NCBI RefSeq assembly: GCF_937616625.2
Contig: NC_065570.1
Coordinates: 8,318,001-8,382,000 of the forward strand
Origin: Mercurialis annua
Taxonomy: Eukaryota; Streptophyta; Magnoliopsida; Malpighiales; Euphorbiaceae
Length of the DNA: 64,000 nt
Reading direction: 5' to 3'
Shown here piece after piece: positions 60,401-64,000 of the stretch (the stretch's first letter is position 1; each line of letters starts with the position of its first letter). Made by a program: the position numbers and the translations under genes. The notes under the pieces were generated by a model. It did no database searches and was not told the origin of the DNA. It saw only the letters and a program-made list of their open reading frames with translations.

Positions 60401-61307
60401 AAACTTAGATGTCAATTACCCTCTCAACTTGTAAACATGATCAATTAATATATATTTCAACTTTGTGGTCAATTTTATACGCGAAACTGTTTTTTGTTTT
60501 ATCAATTTTTCTTTTTTTAACACATGACTCATTGCGTGTTGCTAACTCCCAAAATTAAAAGACAATTTGTCCCCTCAACTAATAAGCGATAATTGAAGCA
60601 AATATTTTAATTTTATGGTCAATTAGTATAAAATTTAACGAATAAATAATTATCAAAATTAGCATAATATCTTCAAAAATAATTAAATTTAATTATTATT
60701 AAATAATTGTGAATAATAATAAAATAATTAAAGCTTTATTATCAATTAATTAACAAATAATTAATGTATAAACAAATCTTAAAAACTTCACACGGTATAT
60801 TTTTTCTACAATTTTTAGCAAAAATTTATAATAACAGACACTACGCTGACGTCAACGTGCGTTGGCAAGTGCACCAGCCACACTGACCCGTGCATGACGT
60901 GCAAGTCAGTCCTTTATAACACTTTTTTTAAAATAAAAGAATGATTTATTTATATACTTATTTAATATATAAATATATAAATTTTAAAAATAGTGATATT
61001 AATTTTAATTTTAAAAATATAAATATATTAAATTTTCAAAATATAAAAATATACAAAAGATACAAAAGATACAATTTTATATTTTCATTTGATATTCAGC
61101 AATCTAATATTTTTTTATTTGACTATAATAAATCTATAAAATGATTAAATAAAGGTTTTATATAAGTCCTGTTTGAAGGTAAACACATAAAAACTATCAT
61201 TAATTTAAATGAATCTTTTATGACAATTTAAATCTCAAATAATATTTTTTTGAAAAGTAATTAATAAATAAGACAATAAAATTTATATAGTTATAAATTA
61301 ATGTGTA
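60401..61307. other. AT-rich spacer
   Basis: No gene is supported. A pair of related lines with CTCAACTTGTAA/CTCAACTAATAA and GGTCAATT at 60420-60480 and 60570-60640 suggests another decayed MITE. A short GC-richer patch with GACGTCAACGTGCG lies at 60845-60910. Confidence 0.4.
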
Positions 61308-61623
61308 TGATGGATCCGGTCCGAGATCGTCTTGTTTTTTGGGTCGCTTCGCGACAAACCTGATACTTGAATTCTGAGTTGTGTCTTACAAGAAAAACAA
61401 CACTCCGAAACTTAAGTCAGTATTTATCTCAATATAATATAGAAAAGTATTATATAAAAGAGGTAATAAAACTTAACTCCTCATAGTAATAGGTTGGCTT
61501 GCCTTTATACAAAAACTTGTTGAGTGAGTTTCCTTATAAACTAGCAATGTAGGATTTTGGTATAAAGTAGCTATGTGAAGTTTTGTCTTATTCCATCATG
61601 CGAGATTTTGTTTTGTTCCATCA
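61308..61623 (-). repeat. Probable 3' LTR of a minus-strand retroelement
   Basis: 316 bp with perfect inverted ends TGATGGA...TCCATCA, and directly after it TTAATCCCCCCTATAG, which on minus reads as a polypurine tract AGGGGGGATTAA. This arrangement fits a 3' LTR on the minus strand, with the internal region extending to the right beyond the window. The other LTR is not in view. Confidence 0.55.
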
Positions 61624-61689
61624 TTAATCCCCCCTATAGTATCGTATCATGTAAATATTTATGTTTGATTTGATTCATGATACGTACAT

Positions 61690-63075
61690 GTTCAAAAAAA
61701 TTCTCGTCTTAGAGATTCACTCTTCAATTTATAATTTTCTTGTGTATCCGGATCTCTCATAATATTGGAGATACAGCCTTCCTCTGCTTTATCATTCATT
61801 CTTATGTACAAATCTTCTGTTATTTCAAAAATATGGTCTTTAACCACGTATTTACTCGATTCTCTCTTTACTTTTTGGAGGTTCGGTCTTCAACTCTTAC
61901 ATTTTTTTTGTATGGACGGATCTCTCATTTGAGATGCAATTTTCAACTTCATATAGCATTTACTTGTACTTATAAATCTCTCATCATTGTGGAAATATAG
62001 TCTTCACATTCTTCATGTAATATTCTACTTACACTTTTGGATCTTTCATTATCTTGGAGATACGGTCTTCTTCTTTTTTATATAATATTATCTTGTACTC
62101 TGGATCTCTCATAATCTTGGAGATTTGATCTACATATAAACTCTTGTATGAACGGATCTCTCATTACTTAGGAGATTCAATCTTCAACTTCATATGTGTC
62201 TGAATCTCTCGTTATCTCAAAAGTTTGATATTCCACTTCTTCGTCATTGTTATTCTTGTATATCCGGATCTCTCATCATATAGGAGATACGGTCTTCCAC
62301 TACACGTGTCCGAATTTCTCTTTTCTTCGGAAGTTTGATCTTTAACTTCTTCTTTATTGCTATTCTCGTATATCTGGATCTCTCATCATTGCAGAGATAC
62401 GATTTTCCATTTCACATGTGAACGAATCTCGTTTACTTTTAAGGCTCGGTCTTCAACGACATATAATTTTCTTCTATGTCAGGATCTCTTATTGTCTAAG
62501 AGATATGGTCTTCAACTTCTTATGTGTCCAAATCTCTTATTATTTTAAAGGTTCGGTCTTCAACGACATATGATCTTCTTCTATGTACGGATCTCTCATT
62601 ATCTAAGAGATACGGTCTTCAACTTCTTATGTGTCTGAATCTCTCATTATTTCGGAGGTTCGGTTTTCAACGACATATAATCTTCTTTTATGTACGGATC
62701 TCTCATTATCTAATGGATGTGGTCTTTAAATTCTTATATGTCTGAATCTCTCATTACTTCGGAGGTTTGGTCTTCAACTTCATCATTGTTATCCGTGCAT
62801 GCCCGAATCTCTAATTTTTAAGGAGATACAATTTTCACCTTCTTCATGTAATATTTTACTTGCACTCCCGGATCTCTCATAATTTTGGAGATACAGTTTT
62901 CAACTTTTTCATATAATATAATCTTGTATGTTTGGATCTCTAGTTTTTTGGAGATCCGGTCTTCACATAATATTCCGTTGCATGTCCGATCTCTCATCAT
63001 TTTTAGAGATCCGGTCTTTATATAATATTCCTTTGTATGTCCAAATCATTTAAGAGATTCATTCTTCGTGTAATA
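61690..63075. repeat. Minisatellite array, GGATCTCTCAT...GAGATACGGTCTTC type
   Basis: More than fifteen degenerate units, each pairing a CGGATCTCTCATTATCT block with a GGAGATACGGTCTTCAACTTC block, alternating with a variant TCTGAATCTCTCATTATTTCGGAGGTTCGG. Units contain a short dyad (ATCTC/GAGAT). Open frames here are products of the repeat. The array lies inside the presumed retroelement next to its 3' LTR. Confidence 0.8.
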
Positions 63076-63349
63076 TTACTTGTGTCAGATCTTTTATGGG
63101 CATGTGCTTTACTCTGTCTTGTTCTTGTATCTTGAGTGAGGAGTTTCACTCTTCACCTGGGGGTCTGAATTGTGCATATATATATGTCTGTTCTTCTATT
63201 CAGGCGGTACTTTTTGTGACATGTATTTGTTCATTATTATTGTTTAGAGTTTCCTCTTATGTCTGGACAATGCCTATGTGTAGTTTTTGTCATTGTTTCC
63301 TCTTTTCTGTTTTTTTATCTGTTTTTCTTTTTTATTTTACAAGGATGTT

Positions 63350-63800
63350 TCTTGAATTCGGGGCGTTGCCTGTTTTTGGTAAATGTGTTTCTTTTCATAT
63401 AATGTCGCTTGAGTTCGAGACGTGGCCCGTTTGTGACATTATGCCCTTTTTTTTTATCAATTGTGGCTTGAGTTCGGAACGTGGCCCGTTTGTGGCGTTA
63501 TTCTGTTTTCTTGATCGATTGTCGCTTTAGTTCGGGACGTGGCCCGTTTGTGGCATTATGCCTTTTTCTTGAACGATTGCCGCTTGAGTTCGTGATGTGG
63601 CCCGTTTGTTGTATTTTTCTTTTGAGAAATGTTTCTCAATAAGTTTGACTATTGCCTTTGAGAAATGTTTCTCAATAAATTTTGGCCATTGCCTTTTGAG
63701 AAATGTTTCTCAAAACATTTCGGTTATTGTCCGTTTGTAGAATATTTTCTTTTTCTTCATCGAGTGTCGCTTGTGTTCGGGACGTTCCCGTTTGTAGCTG
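63350..63800. repeat. GACGTGGCCCGTTTGTGGC minisatellite
   Basis: Units of about 60 bases with GAGTTCGGGACGTGGCCCGTTTGTGGCATTATGCC recur at about 63410, 63470, 63530 and 63590, with partial copies at 63355 and 63775. Between 63620 and 63720 three copies of GAGAAATGTTTCTCAA, itself a dyad, form a second short array. Confidence 0.8.
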
Positions 63801-64000
63801 ATTTTATCTTGAATTCTGTTTAATAACTGATTGGTCGACATGTGCTTTATAGTAGATCAAGTGTAAAACAACCCATAATATAACATGAATCATAATTTTG
63901 TGGTGCTTAAACTGACCACCTTTGACACTTAATTTCCAAAGAGAATATCATACATTTTCTACAGGGCATTTATATTTTGCGTATCGGGCGTATCTAAATC

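Noticed and set aside
61690..63075. CRISPR-like spaced repeats
   Set aside because: Units are degenerate, adjoin without unique spacers, and the genome is eukaryotic.
63096..63530. 144-residue plus-strand open frame near the right end
   Set aside because: Its second half is the GACGTGGCCCG minisatellite and the first half shows no domain or codon bias.

Overview
This is nuclear DNA from a flowering plant, most likely a eudicot. It is AT-rich, its genes have many introns with plant-type splice sites, and it carries plant Helitron, MULE, Copia and hAT elements plus fragments of plastid DNA. I cannot name the species.

Layout. Positions 1-1277 hold the 3' half of an RPA70-like single-strand-DNA-binding protein gene. 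A non-autonomous hAT element (1458-2048, perfect 8-bp target duplication) splits an unrecognised coding fragment. A Helitron with both termini visible (2551-9450) carries a decayed Rep-helicase gene. Positions 9451-14700 are gene-poor and hold exon-like relics (one resembles LUC7), two arrays of short degenerate motifs (TAGTAAAC and GATACAT) and a TGACGCG cluster. An intact eIF5B gene spans 15188-25827. A MULE with a perfect 9-bp target duplication (26984-35015) encodes an intact MURA-type transposase on the minus strand and a ULP1/C48 protease-like gene, broken by two stops, on the plus strand. A Copia retrotransposon lies at 36580-42130 on the minus strand. A second, intact and shorter eIF5B copy spans 43224-51529. 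Positions 51879-53530 are a mosaic of an old Copia LTR with primer-binding site, plastid DNA including an rpl2 fragment, and a Copia RNase H relic. Two intact GDSL/SGNH esterase genes sit in tandem on the minus strand (55080-53774 and 57782-55856). From 58 kb to the end there are inverted-repeat MITEs and then a minus-strand LTR (61308-61623) followed by long minisatellite arrays.

How it fits together. The cellular genes are two recent tandem duplications: eIF5B, the GTPase that joins ribosomal subunits, and a CPRD49-type esterase. All four copies read through in frame with conserved exon structure, so all may be expressed. The MULE and the Copia element lie in the space between the two eIF5B copies, and MITEs inserted into individual introns after the duplication. 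The most unusual features are the MULE-borne ULP gene with duplicated small exons, a Helitron whose catalytic HUH motif has become H-A-Y, a Copia with non-TG/CA LTR ends, and plastid DNA lying between two Copia remnants.
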